A DNA stretch of 19,335 bases from Firmicutes bacterium UBA995 (GTDB lineage Bacteria > Bacillota > Sulfobacillia > UBA995), in NCBI GenBank assembly GCA_002291985.1, contig DBBB01000105.1:1-19335 (forward strand), read 5' to 3'. Positions 7,129-16,100 of this stretch are shown here, one piece after another. The position numbers and the translations under genes were made by a program. The first letter of the stretch is position 1, and every line of letters starts with the position of its first letter. The notes under the pieces are model-generated. The model saw only the letters and a list, made by a program, of their open reading frames with translations, was not told the DNA's origin and searched no databases.

Positions 7129-8301
7129 TCAGAACAGGGTCTCCTCCTCGATCAGCCGCCCGGCGGCAAAGCGCTCGAAAGCGTAAGGGCTTGCATCGAG
7201 TTCCCGATAGCCGCCGTACTGGATGAGGTCGGCAAGCGCCTTGCCGGCGGCAGGGGCCTGCATCATGCCGTGGCCGGAGAAGGCGCCGATCAAGTAGAAT
7301 CCCTTGCGGTCGGGATGCTCGCCGATGATCGCATTGTGATCATGGTGGTTGATCTCGTAGAGGCCCGCCCACAGCCGGTCGAGGGACAGCCGGTCAAACA
7401 GCGGCATGCGTTCGGCCAGCACGGGCCACACCTGGTCGAGGAAGTAGTCGCGGTCGGTGCGGAAGTCGAAACCGGGAGGGGCGGACTTGTCGGACTTGCC
7501 TACCAGGATGCGGTTGCCCGTCTCACTGCGGAAGTACAGCCCGCTCGGGTCGACGATCATGGGCAGCGGGTAGTCGAGTTCCACGGGGACAATACAGCTG
7601 AAAAGCTGCCTGCGGAAGGGCTGTACCGGCACCTCCACTCCCGCCATCGCCCCCACCTCGCCCGCCCAGGGACCCGCGGCATTGACGATCACCGGCGCGT
7701 GGACCTCGCGGGAACCGGCGGTCCGGACCCCGATCGCCCGGCCGCCCGACCGCAGTACCTCCACGACCTCCTCGTGCAGGTACTGGACTCCCCGCGACTT
7801 GGCCTTCGCCTCGTAGGCAGCCATCACCGCATAGGGATCGAGGTAGCCGTCGCGCGGGCAAAAGCCCGCGCCGACAATTCCCTGCAGATCGAGGTGAGGC
7901 ACCCGCTCGAGGATGGCGCCGGGGGACAGAAAGGAGACTTCCACGCCGAGCGATTGCTGTCGTTGCATGCGCTCGCGCAGGCGGGGCAGGTCGTGCTCGG
8001 TGACGAGCATGAGGTAGCCGCGTTGCCGGAACTCGATGTCCGGCCGGCGTCCGTCGACTTCCATGAGTTCGCCGAATTGTTCGTACTGGCGGATGCTGTA
8101 TGAACTGAAGCGGATGTTCGTCTCGTACCCGAACTGGTGGCGCACCCCTCCCGCGCTCAGGCCGGTCGAGCCGTACTGGTGCACGGGGTCGCGCTCGAAC
8201 ACCACGATCTGGCCGGAAAAGCCGGAAGCAACGAGGCTACAGGCGGTGGCCGACCCCATCACCCCGCCACCGATGATCACCACATCGCGAATCAGGGCCA
8301 T
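7129..8301 (-). CDS. DAO-family FAD-dependent oxidoreductase (sarcosine/glycine oxidase-like)
   Basis: The ATG at 8301 gives 390 residues and follows a GGGGGAGGGGG stretch. The frame could begin at a TTG at 8331, but the flavoprotein fold starts just after the ATG. The dinucleotide-binding motif GGGVMGSA is at 11-18, with the ribose-binding Glu in 'VFERD' (about 37). 'GSTGLSAGGVRHQF' (44-57) and the C-terminal 'GAFSGHGMMQAPAAG' are typical of sarcosine oxidase beta, dimethylglycine and proline dehydrogenase beta-type enzymes. Such enzymes oxidise N-methyl or cyclic amino acids, and some pass formaldehyde units to tetrahydrofolate. It lies 46 bp downstream of metF on the same strand, which hints at C1 supply, but it may be a separate unit. 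The substrate cannot be read from sequence. Confidence 0.82.
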   Translation of the reverse strand: MALIRDVVIIGGGVMGSATACSLVASGFSGQIVVFERDPVHQYGSTGLSAGGVRHQFGYETNIRFSSYSIRQYEQFGELMEVDGRRPDIEFRQRGYLMLVTEHDLPRLRERMQRQQSLGVEVSFLSPGAILERVPHLDLQGIVGAGFCPRDGYLDPYAVMAAYEAKAKSRGVQYLHEEVVEVLRSGGRAIGVRTAGSREVHAPVIVNAAGPWAGEVGAMAGVEVPVQPFRRQLFSCIVPVELDYPLPMIVDPSGLYFRSETGNRILVGKSDKSAPPGFDFRTDRDYFLDQVWPVLAERMPLFDRLSLDRLWAGLYEINHHDHNAIIGEHPDRKGFYLIGAFSGHGMMQAPAAGKALADLIQYGGYRELDASPYAFERFAAGRLIEEETLF

Positions 8302-8347
8302 CCCCGCTTCCCCCTCCCCCAAAAAGAACAATCCCTGCCGGCGCGGC

Positions 8348-9274
8348 TCAAAGCGGGCGAGGCAACAGCCCCGCTTCTTCCACGATCCGCGGGACCATCT
8401 CCTCCCACATGATGGCCATGATGTGCACCCCGGCGACGCCGGGAATCCGGCGCAACTCCTGAACCGCTTCCACGGCGATCTTCACGCCTTCTTCCGCCTG
8501 TTTCTTCCTTTCGACCCCTTTCATCCGCGCCAGCAACGCTTCGGGCACGACCATGCCCGGCACGGTGCTCATGTGACGGAGGGCGCCGAAGGACTTGGCA
8601 GGGCAGATGCCTCCCAGGATGTAGGTGTTGCGGTCAAGTCCCGCATCTCGAACCATCTCCATCCACCGGGCGAAGCGCGGCAGGTCGAAGATGGCCTGGG
8701 TCTGGATGAAGCGGGCGCCCGCCGCCACTTTCTTGGCCAGGCGGCGTACGCGGAAGGCGAAGGGTTCGGCGAACGGGTTCTCCGCCGCCCCCACGAAGAA
8801 GCGGGGGCGGTGCTCGGCGGCGATGGGATCGCCGTTCTGGAAGATGCCGGGGTCGGCCAGCTCTCTGGCCATCTTCACGAGCTGTACCGAGTCGAGGTCG
8901 AAGACATTGCGGGCGGTGGCGTGATTGCCGAAAGACTGGTGGTCGCCGGTGAGGCAGAGCAGGTTGCGGGCGCCCAGGCTATATGCTCCGAGGAGGTCGC
9001 TCTGCATGGCAATGCGGTTGCGGTCGCGACAGGTCATCTGGATGATCGGTTCGCCCCCGGCCGCCAAAACGTGGACGGCGGCGGCAATGCTGGACAGGCG
9101 GACGATGGCCGTCTGGTTGTCCGTGAGGTTCTGCCCGTCGGTCACGCCCTTGAGCAAGGCGGTGTGGTGGCGGATGCCTTCGGCGCCCGCCCCCTGGGGA
9201 GGCCCCACTTCCCCCGTCACCGCGAAGTGCCCTTGTTCCAGCAGGCATTCAAGTCTGCTCCGGCCGGCGCTCAT
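8348..9274 (-). CDS. metF: Methylenetetrahydrofolate reductase, catalytic subunit MetF
   Basis: The ATG at 9274 gives 308 residues, the normal length for bacterial MetF. The TIM-barrel flavoenzyme motifs are visible: 'TGEVGPPQG' (early acidic residue), 'NLTDNQTAIVRLSS', 'IIQMTCRDRNR', 'LCLTGDH' and 'FIQTQAIFDL'. MetF reduces 5,10-methylene-THF to 5-methyl-THF, a methyl-branch step of the Wood-Ljungdahl pathway, or the reverse in C1-oxidising anaerobes. Its start overlaps the metV stop by 4 nt (ATGA). The MetV partner and the upstream Flx/Hdr genes mark it as the multi-subunit type known from Moorella rather than a stand-alone NADH-dependent E. coli-type enzyme. Confidence 0.95.
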   Translation of the reverse strand: MSAGRSRLECLLEQGHFAVTGEVGPPQGAGAEGIRHHTALLKGVTDGQNLTDNQTAIVRLSSIAAAVHVLAAGGEPIIQMTCRDRNRIAMQSDLLGAYSLGARNLLCLTGDHQSFGNHATARNVFDLDSVQLVKMARELADPGIFQNGDPIAAEHRPRFFVGAAENPFAEPFAFRVRRLAKKVAAGARFIQTQAIFDLPRFARWMEMVRDAGLDRNTYILGGICPAKSFGALRHMSTVPGMVVPEALLARMKGVERKKQAEEGVKIAVEAVQELRRIPGVAGVHIMAIMWEEMVPRIVEEAGLLPRPL

Positions 9275-9927
9275 AGGGCGACGTCCTCTCTGACCAGCTT
9301 GCGCGGCCCTCCGTCCCTGGCCCGGGACCAGTCCTTGGCGGGCAATACCACGTCTAGCAGGTCGAGGCGCCCCAGCGCCTCCAGTCGATCGTGGATCTTC
9401 TGCCAGGCGCACTCGATCGCCTCGTCGATCTCGCACTTGCCCTGCTGCGACCCACCGCAAGGCCCGTTCAGCAGGCTCTTGGAACAGCGGATGATGGGGC
9501 AGATGCCCCCGGTCAGGTGCAGCACGCAGTCGCCGCAAAAACCGCACCGTTCCTCCCACACGCCGGGCCGGCGGGCGCCGCCGCCGAACCTGGTGTCCAC
9601 TGCCGGGAACACCCAGGTGCACGGGTAGCGTTCGGCCAGGAACTGCGCTCCCACCCCGCAGGCCATCGATATGAGACAGTCCGCTTCGCCGGCCAGAGCG
9701 TCGAGAGCCTCGAGGAACTCCCCGTCACACTGGCGGGTGAGCACGATGGTGTCGACTTCCAGGTCGGGCCGGGCCAGGAGGAGGAGGTCCCGCAGCAAGG
9801 CCACTTCCTTCTCGCCGCCCGCATGGCAGACGGTGACGCATTCGGAACACCCGGCGACAACCGCCCGGCGGCGCCCCGCCAGGTTCTCCAGGATGGCGGG
9901 CAGGGGTTTGCGCTCGCAGACGATCAA
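9271..9927 (-). CDS. metV: MetV, iron-sulfur/zinc partner subunit of methylene-THF reductase
   Basis: A TTG start at 9927, 7 nt after a GGAGGAGG ribosome site (9935-9942), gives 218 residues, a typical MetV length. Longer in-frame starts would run into the flxA coding region. The C-terminal half carries the family hallmark (residues 128-165): C-x2-C-x2-C, then 'LTGGICPIIRC', 'LLNGPCGG' and 'GKC'. Further Cys are in 'AGCSECVTVCHAGGEK' (25-40). MetV forms a complex with MetF and is thought to bring electrons to its flavin. It follows flxA by 20 nt, the only real gap in this part of the operon, and overlaps metF by 4 nt. Placement directly after FlxA suggests that NAD(P)H-linked electrons reach MetVF. 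Confidence 0.92.
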   Translation of the reverse strand: MIVCERKPLPAILENLAGRRRAVVAGCSECVTVCHAGGEKEVALLRDLLLLARPDLEVDTIVLTRQCDGEFLEALDALAGEADCLISMACGVGAQFLAERYPCTWVFPAVDTRFGGGARRPGVWEERCGFCGDCVLHLTGGICPIIRCSKSLLNGPCGGSQQGKCEIDEAIECAWQKIHDRLEALGRLDLLDVVLPAKDWSRARDGGPRKLVREDVAL

Positions 9928-9934
9928 CGCTGTC

Positions 9935-9942
9935 CCTCCTCC
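9935..9942 (-). promoter_or_regulatory. Strong ribosome binding site deciding the TTG start of metV
   Basis: GGAGGAGG on the minus strand lies 7 nt before TTG 9927, between the flxA stop and metV. It marks fresh ribosome loading where the run of stop-start overlaps is interrupted. Confidence 0.75.
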
Positions 9943-9947
9943 GGGCT

Positions 9948-10784
9948 TCAGTATTCGGCCGGCATCTTTTGGAGTTGCTCGTAAGTGAAGACCGGGCCGT
10001 CCTGACAAACGTAGCGGGCGCCGATGTTGCATCGCCCGCACTTGCCGATACCGCACTTCATGCGCATCTCCAGGGTGGTGATGACCTGGTCGGGGGTGAA
10101 GCCCAGTTTCTCGAGATCTTGCAGCACGAACTTGATCATCACCGGCGGCCCGCAAGTCACCGTGACGGTGTTATCCGGCCGGGGCGCCAGTTCCCTGAGC
10201 ACCTGGGGCACGAAGCCGACGCGTCCCTGCCAGGCAGCATCGCCCCGGTCCACGGTCACCTCGAGGTCCAAGTCGTCCCTCTGGCCCCACCGCTCGAGTT
10301 CCCACTTGAACACCAGGTCGCCCGGGCTGCGCGCCCCGTAGATGATGCTGACGGCGCCGTAGCGCTCCCGGTTGGCCGGCGCCAACACGAAGGTGACGAG
10401 CGATCGTAGGGGGGCCAGGCCGATGCCGCCCGCGATGAACACCACATTTTTGCCTTCCATCTCGCGGTAGGGGAAATGGTTGCCGTACGGGCCGCGAATT
10501 CCGAGGTAATCGCCGGGCCGAGCGTGGTGCATGGCCGTGGTCATCACTCCCGCCCGCTTCACGGCGAATTCCAGGTAGCCCTCCTGCGTCGGCGAGGAGG
10601 TAATGGATATAGGGGCTTCGCCGGCGCCGATCACGGAAACCTCGGCAAACTGCCCCGGCTCGTACCTGAACCCGGCCCGTACCTCGGGCTCAGCGAAGGC
10701 GACCCGGAAAGTCTTGACGTCGTGAGAAGCGGTCTCGGGGATGACGTCCTCGATTATGGCCAGATGGGGCAGGTACGGGTTCAA
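9948..10784 (-). CDS. flxA: FlxA-type FAD/NAD(P)H oxidoreductase with [2Fe-2S] (AsrB/PyrK-like)
   Basis: A TTG at 10784 overlaps the flxB stop by 4 nt (TTGA) and follows GAGGGGG by 7 nt, giving 278 residues. The ferredoxin-reductase fold is clear. An FAD site includes 'PISITSSP' (58-65), NAD(P) binding 'AGGIGLAPLRSL' is at 118-129 and 'TCGPPVMI' at 210-217. A C-terminal [2Fe-2S] set at Cys244, Cys249, Cys252 and Cys260 matches PyrK, anaerobic sulfite reductase B and sulfhydrogenase gamma subunits. In FlxABCD-HdrABC systems this subunit oxidises NADH and feeds FlxB/C. The neighbouring FlxB-, FlxC- and MvhD-like genes decide FlxA over AsrB, since no AsrC siroheme protein is seen. NADH versus NADPH preference is not certain. 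Confidence 0.88.
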   Translation of the reverse strand: MNPYLPHLAIIEDVIPETASHDVKTFRVAFAEPEVRAGFRYEPGQFAEVSVIGAGEAPISITSSPTQEGYLEFAVKRAGVMTTAMHHARPGDYLGIRGPYGNHFPYREMEGKNVVFIAGGIGLAPLRSLVTFVLAPANRERYGAVSIIYGARSPGDLVFKWELERWGQRDDLDLEVTVDRGDAAWQGRVGFVPQVLRELAPRPDNTVTVTCGPPVMIKFVLQDLEKLGFTPDQVITTLEMRMKCGIGKCGRCNIGARYVCQDGPVFTYEQLQKMPAEY

Positions 10785-11806
10785 GCTTGCACCCCCTCGA
10801 GCTGGGCCAGGACCGAGCGGAGGTCCAGGTTGGCCGGACAGATCTCCACGCAACGGCCACAGCCGACGCAGGCCGGACGGCCCCGGCGTTCGGGGTAATA
10901 GCAGAACTTGTGCATCAGCCGCTGGCGCATGCGCTCCTTGCCGCCGGTGCGAGGGTTATGCCCCGAAGCGTGGAGGGTGAAAGTCGGAAACATGCACGAG
11001 TCCCAGCGACGCCAGCGCCGGCCGTCCTCGTCGCCCACGTCGAAGCAGTGGCAGGTGGGGCAGAGGTACGTGCACGCGGCACAGCCGAGGCAGCGCTCGT
11101 GCAGCCGATCCCATAGCGGGTGCTCAAAATGCCGACCCAGGGCTGCCTGGAGGTCGACGGCCGGCGGTGCGCCCAGTCGCTCACGGGCACGGGCGGCGGT
11201 CGCCTCCGCCGCCGCTTCCTGATCGGGCCGCGCGGCCGGTAGCTCCAGCGGTTCCGTCCAGGCCCTGCCTCGCTCCGTCAGGGGACGCACCACGTAACCA
11301 CCCTCCACGGGTACCATCAGCACGTCCAGACCTTCCTCACCCAGGGGGTCACCGCCCACTGCCGGGCAAAAACAGGCCGGGCCCGGGCGTTCGCACCCCA
11401 TGCCCACCAGCGTAATCGCCTGCCGCCGGCCGCCCCAGAGTCCATCGACATGAGGAGGTTCCTCGAACACCGGATCGAGCAGGACCAGCGCCCGGGCGTC
11501 GCACGGCCTCGCCCCGAAAACCACTGCGGGCCGGTCGGGGGAACAGGCCGGATGCAGCCGGGGCACGCCGTCGACTATCTCGTAGCCGAACAGCACTTCG
11601 GCACGAGGGAAGAACAGGGCCTTGAGGGTGTGGCGGGTGGGTCCGGCCTCGCGGGCCAGGCACAGCCCGGGACGGTAGGGGACGAAGCCCGACTCCTCGC
11701 CTCGACCCGCCGCCACCCAGGTGGAGCCGCGCCCGGCCGACGCGGCCAACACTCGCGGCACCTGGTCGCAGGTCAGGAACACGGCCAGGGCAGGACTGTC
11801 CTTCAT
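10781..11806 (-). CDS. flxB: FlxB-like dicluster ferredoxin protein (AsrA/sulfhydrogenase beta-like)
   Basis: The 341-residue cytosolic protein has an N-terminal domain with 'VVFGARPCDARALVLLD' (95-111), typical of AsrA and hydrogenase/sulfhydrogenase beta subunits. The C-terminal 4Fe-4S dicluster module has ligands C239-x2-C-x2-C-x3-CP plus an extra 'TCHC' (251-254), and C313-x2-C-x2-C-x3-CP. It would carry electrons between the FlxA flavin and HdrA/FlxD. Both ends overlap neighbours by 4 nt (ATGA with flxC, TTGA with flxA). The FlxB rather than FlxC assignment rests on its greater AsrA likeness and adjacency to flxA, so the letters could be swapped. Confidence 0.8.
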   Translation of the reverse strand: MKDSPALAVFLTCDQVPRVLAASAGRGSTWVAAGRGEESGFVPYRPGLCLAREAGPTRHTLKALFFPRAEVLFGYEIVDGVPRLHPACSPDRPAVVFGARPCDARALVLLDPVFEEPPHVDGLWGGRRQAITLVGMGCERPGPACFCPAVGGDPLGEEGLDVLMVPVEGGYVVRPLTERGRAWTEPLELPAARPDQEAAAEATAARARERLGAPPAVDLQAALGRHFEHPLWDRLHERCLGCAACTYLCPTCHCFDVGDEDGRRWRRWDSCMFPTFTLHASGHNPRTGGKERMRQRLMHKFCYYPERRGRPACVGCGRCVEICPANLDLRSVLAQLEGVQA

Positions 11807-12741
11807 AGGATGAACTCCTCCCGATCGTCCGGTCGGAAGCCGCCGACCAGGGGACGCGATGCCGGATCGAGGCCCGGACAGTGGTCAAAGCGTTCGCTCC
11901 CCTCCCGCTCCAGTGCCAGGTGGAGATGGCGCAGATCGACGCCCACCGGGCACGCGCGGGCACAGGCGCCGCAGTCAACGCAACGACCGGCCAGGTGCAT
12001 GGCCCGGACGAGGTGGAACAACATCGTGTCCGACGGGTCGGCGGCCGGCCCCAGCCAGGCGGGAGCGGTACGGTCGGTGATGCACTCCGCGCAGCTACAC
12101 ATGGGACACGCCTGGCGACAGGCATAGCAGGCAAGGCAACGCTCGGCCGCCTGACGGAACTCGTCCCGGCGCTGCTCGGGCGAAAGGGAACGCCGCCGGT
12201 CAAACTCGGCGAACCGGTCACCTTCGGGAGGGACCGCCCCTTCCGGCGCCGCCCAGTATATTCCCGGATCGGGCAACCGGCATCCCCGGCACACCGGGTC
12301 CAGCACCTCCGTCCAGGGAAACTCCTCCCGCCAGTCATCGCCTGCCACCACCAGGCGGTCGGCAGCAAGGCGTCCCTCGCGGATCACGCGGCCGGTGAGG
12401 CGGGAGGCCAGGGCGGACCGCGATATCCTCCCCGAACAGGGCAGGCCGATGGCGAGCACCCGGTCGCGGTCGATGCGGTTTTCGCGCACCTGTTCGACCA
12501 GTGCCCGGGCCTCGCAGGGCCGGGCGATCAGCGCCACCCGCTCCTCCTTGACTCGCCCGAGATAGCCGGCGAGGTTCTGGTCGCAAGTGGGGTCGTACAC
12601 CAGCCGCCCGGCCTCTCCGGGTTCCCGGGCAAACAGGGGCGTGGTGCGCAGGGGCAAGGTCCCCCGCTCCCAGCCAAGCACGAGTTGAACCGTGCCTTCC
12701 GCCAGCAATCGCGCGGCCGTTTCGCGCAGGTTCGTCGTCAA
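11803..12741 (-). CDS. flxC: FlxC-like dicluster ferredoxin protein with FrhB-like N-terminal region
   Basis: The frame is open to 13275, but that part overlaps flxD in another frame. A TTG at 12741 overlapping the flxD stop (TTGA) gives 312 residues and a sensible N-terminus, 'TTNLRETAARLLAEG'. The ribosome site is weak, so re-initiation after flxD is likely. Residues about 15-160 ('LVYDPTCDQNLAGYL', 'ALIARPCEARALVEQV', 'IGLPCSGRIS', 'VCRGC') resemble the FrhB/F420-hydrogenase beta-type domain. C-terminal clusters are bound at C202/205/208/212 with an extra 'CSCAEC' (215-220), and at C254-x2-C-x2-C-x3-CP. It looks like a paralogue of FlxB and probably relays electrons in the same complex. 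Confidence 0.78.
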   Translation of the reverse strand: MTTNLRETAARLLAEGTVQLVLGWERGTLPLRTTPLFAREPGEAGRLVYDPTCDQNLAGYLGRVKEERVALIARPCEARALVEQVRENRIDRDRVLAIGLPCSGRISRSALASRLTGRVIREGRLAADRLVVAGDDWREEFPWTEVLDPVCRGCRLPDPGIYWAAPEGAVPPEGDRFAEFDRRRSLSPEQRRDEFRQAAERCLACYACRQACPMCSCAECITDRTAPAWLGPAADPSDTMLFHLVRAMHLAGRCVDCGACARACPVGVDLRHLHLALEREGSERFDHCPGLDPASRPLVGGFRPDDREEFIL

Positions 12742-13184
12742 GGACAGGATGTTCGCCCCGCTTTCAAGAGGAATCCGGCCGGCCCCAGCGCCTTCACGTC
12801 GCCGACGACCTTGGCGATGACATCGGCGAATTTCTGGCCTTCGGCCGCCGACACCCAGGAGAACTGCACCCTTTGCTCCTCGATCCCCACCTGTTCCAGG
12901 AGCTTTCGGAGTAAGGCGAATTTGCGCCGCGCCACCAGGTTGCCGGCCAGGTAATGGCAGTCCCCGGGATGACATCCCGAGACCAGCACGCCATCCGCCC
13001 CGCGCTGCAGGGCCTTCAGGATGTAGAAAGGGTTGACCGCGCCGGAACAGGGCACGCGCAAGACCCGTACGTTGGGTGGATACTGCAGGCGGGATATGCC
13101 CGCCAGGTCTGCTCCGGCGTAACTGCACCAGTGGCACAGGAAGGCGACGATCTTCGGTTCCCAGGCAGCATTGGCTGAAGTCAT
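12738..13184 (-). CDS. flxD: FlxD/MvhD-type [2Fe-2S] electron transfer subunit
   Basis: The ATG at 13184 overlaps the hdrA stop by 4 nt and gives 148 residues, the usual size of MvhD. Cys positions match the family: C17/C20 ('FLCHWC'), C46 ('VPCSGAV'), C71 and C76 ('GCHPGDCHYLAGN'). MvhD and FlxD bind a [2Fe-2S] cluster and dock on HdrA, passing electrons from a hydrogenase or from FlxABC to the bifurcating flavin. The position between the giant HdrA and FlxC is exactly where such a connector is expected. Confidence 0.93.
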   Translation of the reverse strand: MTSANAAWEPKIVAFLCHWCSYAGADLAGISRLQYPPNVRVLRVPCSGAVNPFYILKALQRGADGVLVSGCHPGDCHYLAGNLVARRKFALLRKLLEQVGIEEQRVQFSWVSAAEGQKFADVIAKVVGDVKALGPAGFLLKAGRTSCP

Positions 13185-16100
13185 AGCAGCGCCGCCACCT
13201 CCGCCAGGATCTGTTCCTCGGTGAAGCCGCGCAGCACGATCGCGCCGCACCAGCAAGTCGCGGCGCAGGCCCCACAGCCTTTGCACAGCGCCTTCTCCAC
13301 CGCCGCCTTGCCCCGGGTCGGATCGAGCTTGATGGCCGAGTACTGGCACACGCTCTCGCAGGTCCGACAGCCCCCGCAGCGGCCCTCCCGCACCTCGGCC
13401 ACGGCGCCTCCCGCCTCGATCGAGTCGCGGGCGATGACGGTGGACGCCCGGCCCACCGCCGCCAGCGCCTGGGCCATGCTCTCGGACAGGGTCTTCGGGG
13501 CGTGGGCCAGGCCGGCGACGAAGACGCCGTCGGTGGCGAAGTCGACCGGGCGCAGCTTCGCGTGGGCCTCGAGGAAGAAACCGTCGGCGTTGAGCGGCAC
13601 CTTGAGCGCTTGGGCGAGTTCGCGGGCGTCAGGCCGGGGGGCGATGCCTGCGGCCAGCACCACCAGCCCCGCCGGGATGCGCACGGGCATGCCCAGAAAT
13701 TCGTCGGTGACCGTCACCTCCAGTTGCCCGTCTTCCCCGGTGGCCATGCGGGGAGGATCTTCCTCCCCGTAACGGAAGAAGACGACCCCGGCCTCCCGGG
13801 CCTCGCGATATTGCTCTTCTTTCAACCCATAGGTGCGGATGTCGCGGTGTATGACGTATACCTCGCGTTCGGGCCGGGAGGACTTCAACGCCAGGGCGTT
13901 CTTCACCATGTGCGAACAACACACCCGGCTGCAGTACGGCCGTTCCGCGGTACGCGATCCCGCGCAGCCGATCATCACCACGTCGCCGTCCGGCACGCGT
14001 TCCCCGGCCAGCGCTTCCTCCAACTCGAGCTGGGTGATCACCCGCGGGTCGGCGCCATAGCCCGCCTCGGAAGGTACGGCGGGGAGGGCGCCGGTGGCGA
14101 CCACCACCACCCCGTGACGTATGGTGACCTCGCCGGCCGGCGTGGCGAGCACCGTCTCGAAGTTGCCAACAAAACCTTCGATGCTGTGCAGCCGAGAGCC
14201 CGGGTACAGGGTCACGAGGGGGTGATTCCTGGCCTCGTCGATGGTACGGGCCAGCAAGGCCGGCACATCGTCACCCTCGAGCGTCCGGGTCAGCCTCCGG
14301 GCCTGTCCCCCCAGCTCTGCCTCTCGCTCCACGAGGCATACGGGGTAACCTTGCCGGGCAAAAGTGAGAGCCGCGGTCAGCCCGGCCATGCCGCCGCCGA
14401 TCACCAGCGCGGCGCGGGTAACGGGAACGGGTACCCGGTACAGCGGTTCCAGATGCCGGGCCTTGGCCACCGCCATCGCCAGCAGGTCCCGGGACTTGGC
14501 CGTGGCCGCGTCGGGGTCATGCATGTGCACCCAGGAGCACTGGTCGCGGATGTTGGCCATCTCGAACAGGTAAGGGTTCAAACCGCCCTCGCGGATGCTT
14601 TGCTGAAACAGCGGTTCGTGCGTTCGCGGCGAGCAGGAGGCCACGACCACCCGGTTGAGGTCGTGTTCTTCAATGAGCTGCTTGATGCGGTCCTGCGTGT
14701 CCTGCGAGCAGGTGTACAGGTTATCCTCCACGTGAACTACGTGGGGGAGCGTCCGGGCGAACTCGGCCACTTCCTTGACCCGGACGACGCCGCCGATGTT
14801 TATGCCGCAGTGGCACACGAACACGCCGATGCGGGGGGCCCGGTTGAGCACCGGTCGCTCCGGAGGATACTCCTTGTGCCGGACCAGCTCCCCGCGTCGG
14901 GAAGCGAGCACCGTCCCCGCCTCCGCGGCGGCGGCGCTGGCCTCCACCACCGTCTCGGGTATGTCCTTGGGGGCAGCGAAGGGTCCGGCCACCAGGATGC
15001 CGGGGCGGGAAGTACAGGTGGGCTTCCCCGAGGGGGAGCGGGCAAACCCATGCCCGTCGGTGCTGATCCCCAGGCGCTGCGCCAGTTCGACCATCGCCGG
15101 TTCCGGCCGCATGCCTACCGACAGTACCACCAGGTCGAAGTCCTCCCGGGTCGGCCGGCCATCCTCGCCCGTGAAGCGCAGGGCGAGGTCCCCCGGGGCG
15201 GCGCCGGCCTCGACCGCCTCTACCCGGCTGCGCACCAGTCGCACCCCGTACTCACCCTGGGCTCGATTCAGGTAGTGCTCGAAATCCTTGCCGTAGGCCC
15301 GCATATCCATGTAGAAGATGCTGATCGCCAGTTCCTCGGCGGAGTGTTCCTTGGCGATGACCGCCTCTTTCAGGGCGTACATGCAGCACACCGAGGAGCA
15401 GTAGCCCTCGCCCTGCCGGAGGTCGCGCGAGCCGATACATTGCAGAAAGGCTATGCGCCGCGGGACCTTGCGGTCCGAGGGCCGCACCACGTGCCCGTCG
15501 TAGGGCCCCGACGCCGACAAGATCCGCTCGAATTCCATGCTGGTGACGACGTTGGGGTGGCGGCCATAGCCGAGGTGTACGAGTTCCTCCCGGGCGGTGG
15601 TGGCGAAGCCCGGACACAGGATGACGGCCCCCACCTTGAGTTCGACATCCTCGGACGGCATCTCGTGGACGATGGCGCGGGCCCCGCAAACCCGCTCGCA
15701 CTCGCGGCACTCGGCGCAGACGCCGCAATCCAGGCATCGCCTGGCCTCGGCCATCGCCGCCTCCCGGCTGAACCCCCGTTCCACTTCTTGAAAGTCGGCT
15801 CGGCGAGAAGCGGGGTCGAGTTCGGGCATGACGGCCCGCGCTGCCCGTTCCTTACCCCAGGGCACCGGCCCCACGGCGGGGGGCGGGAGGGGACGAGGGG
15901 CGGTCAGGACCCCGCCGTCCAGGTGACGGCGGATGGAGGCGGCGGCCCTGCGGCCTGCGGCAATGGCCTCGATGGCGGTAGCCGGACCGGTCACGGCGTC
16001 GCCGCCGGCGAATACTCCCGGGCGGCTGGTGGCCAGCGTGTCGGCGTCGGCCGCCAGGTTGCCCCACCGGTCGGTCATCCCCGGGGGGGCAAAGGTGGTG

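Noticed and set aside
7124..7140. Possible bidirectional terminator between the convergent MBL and DAO genes
   Set aside because: Only a 6-bp ACCGGT palindrome is present, with no stable stem or T-tract.
8351..8376. 7-bp perfect inverted repeat (AAGCGGG/CCCGCTT, 12-nt loop) at the very end of metF
   Set aside because: It lies inside the coding end and is not followed directly by a T-run. The next T-rich stretch is over 20 nt away, so it is not a convincing terminator.
8036..9628. 530-codon plus-strand open frame opposite metF and the DAO enzyme
   Set aside because: It is antisense to two recognisable genes and crosses their boundary. No family resemblance was seen.
9948..10784. Anaerobic sulfite reductase AsrAB reading of flxA/flxB
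   Set aside because: The two proteins do resemble AsrB and AsrA, but no siroheme AsrC follows. The MvhD and HdrA neighbours fit the Flx system better.
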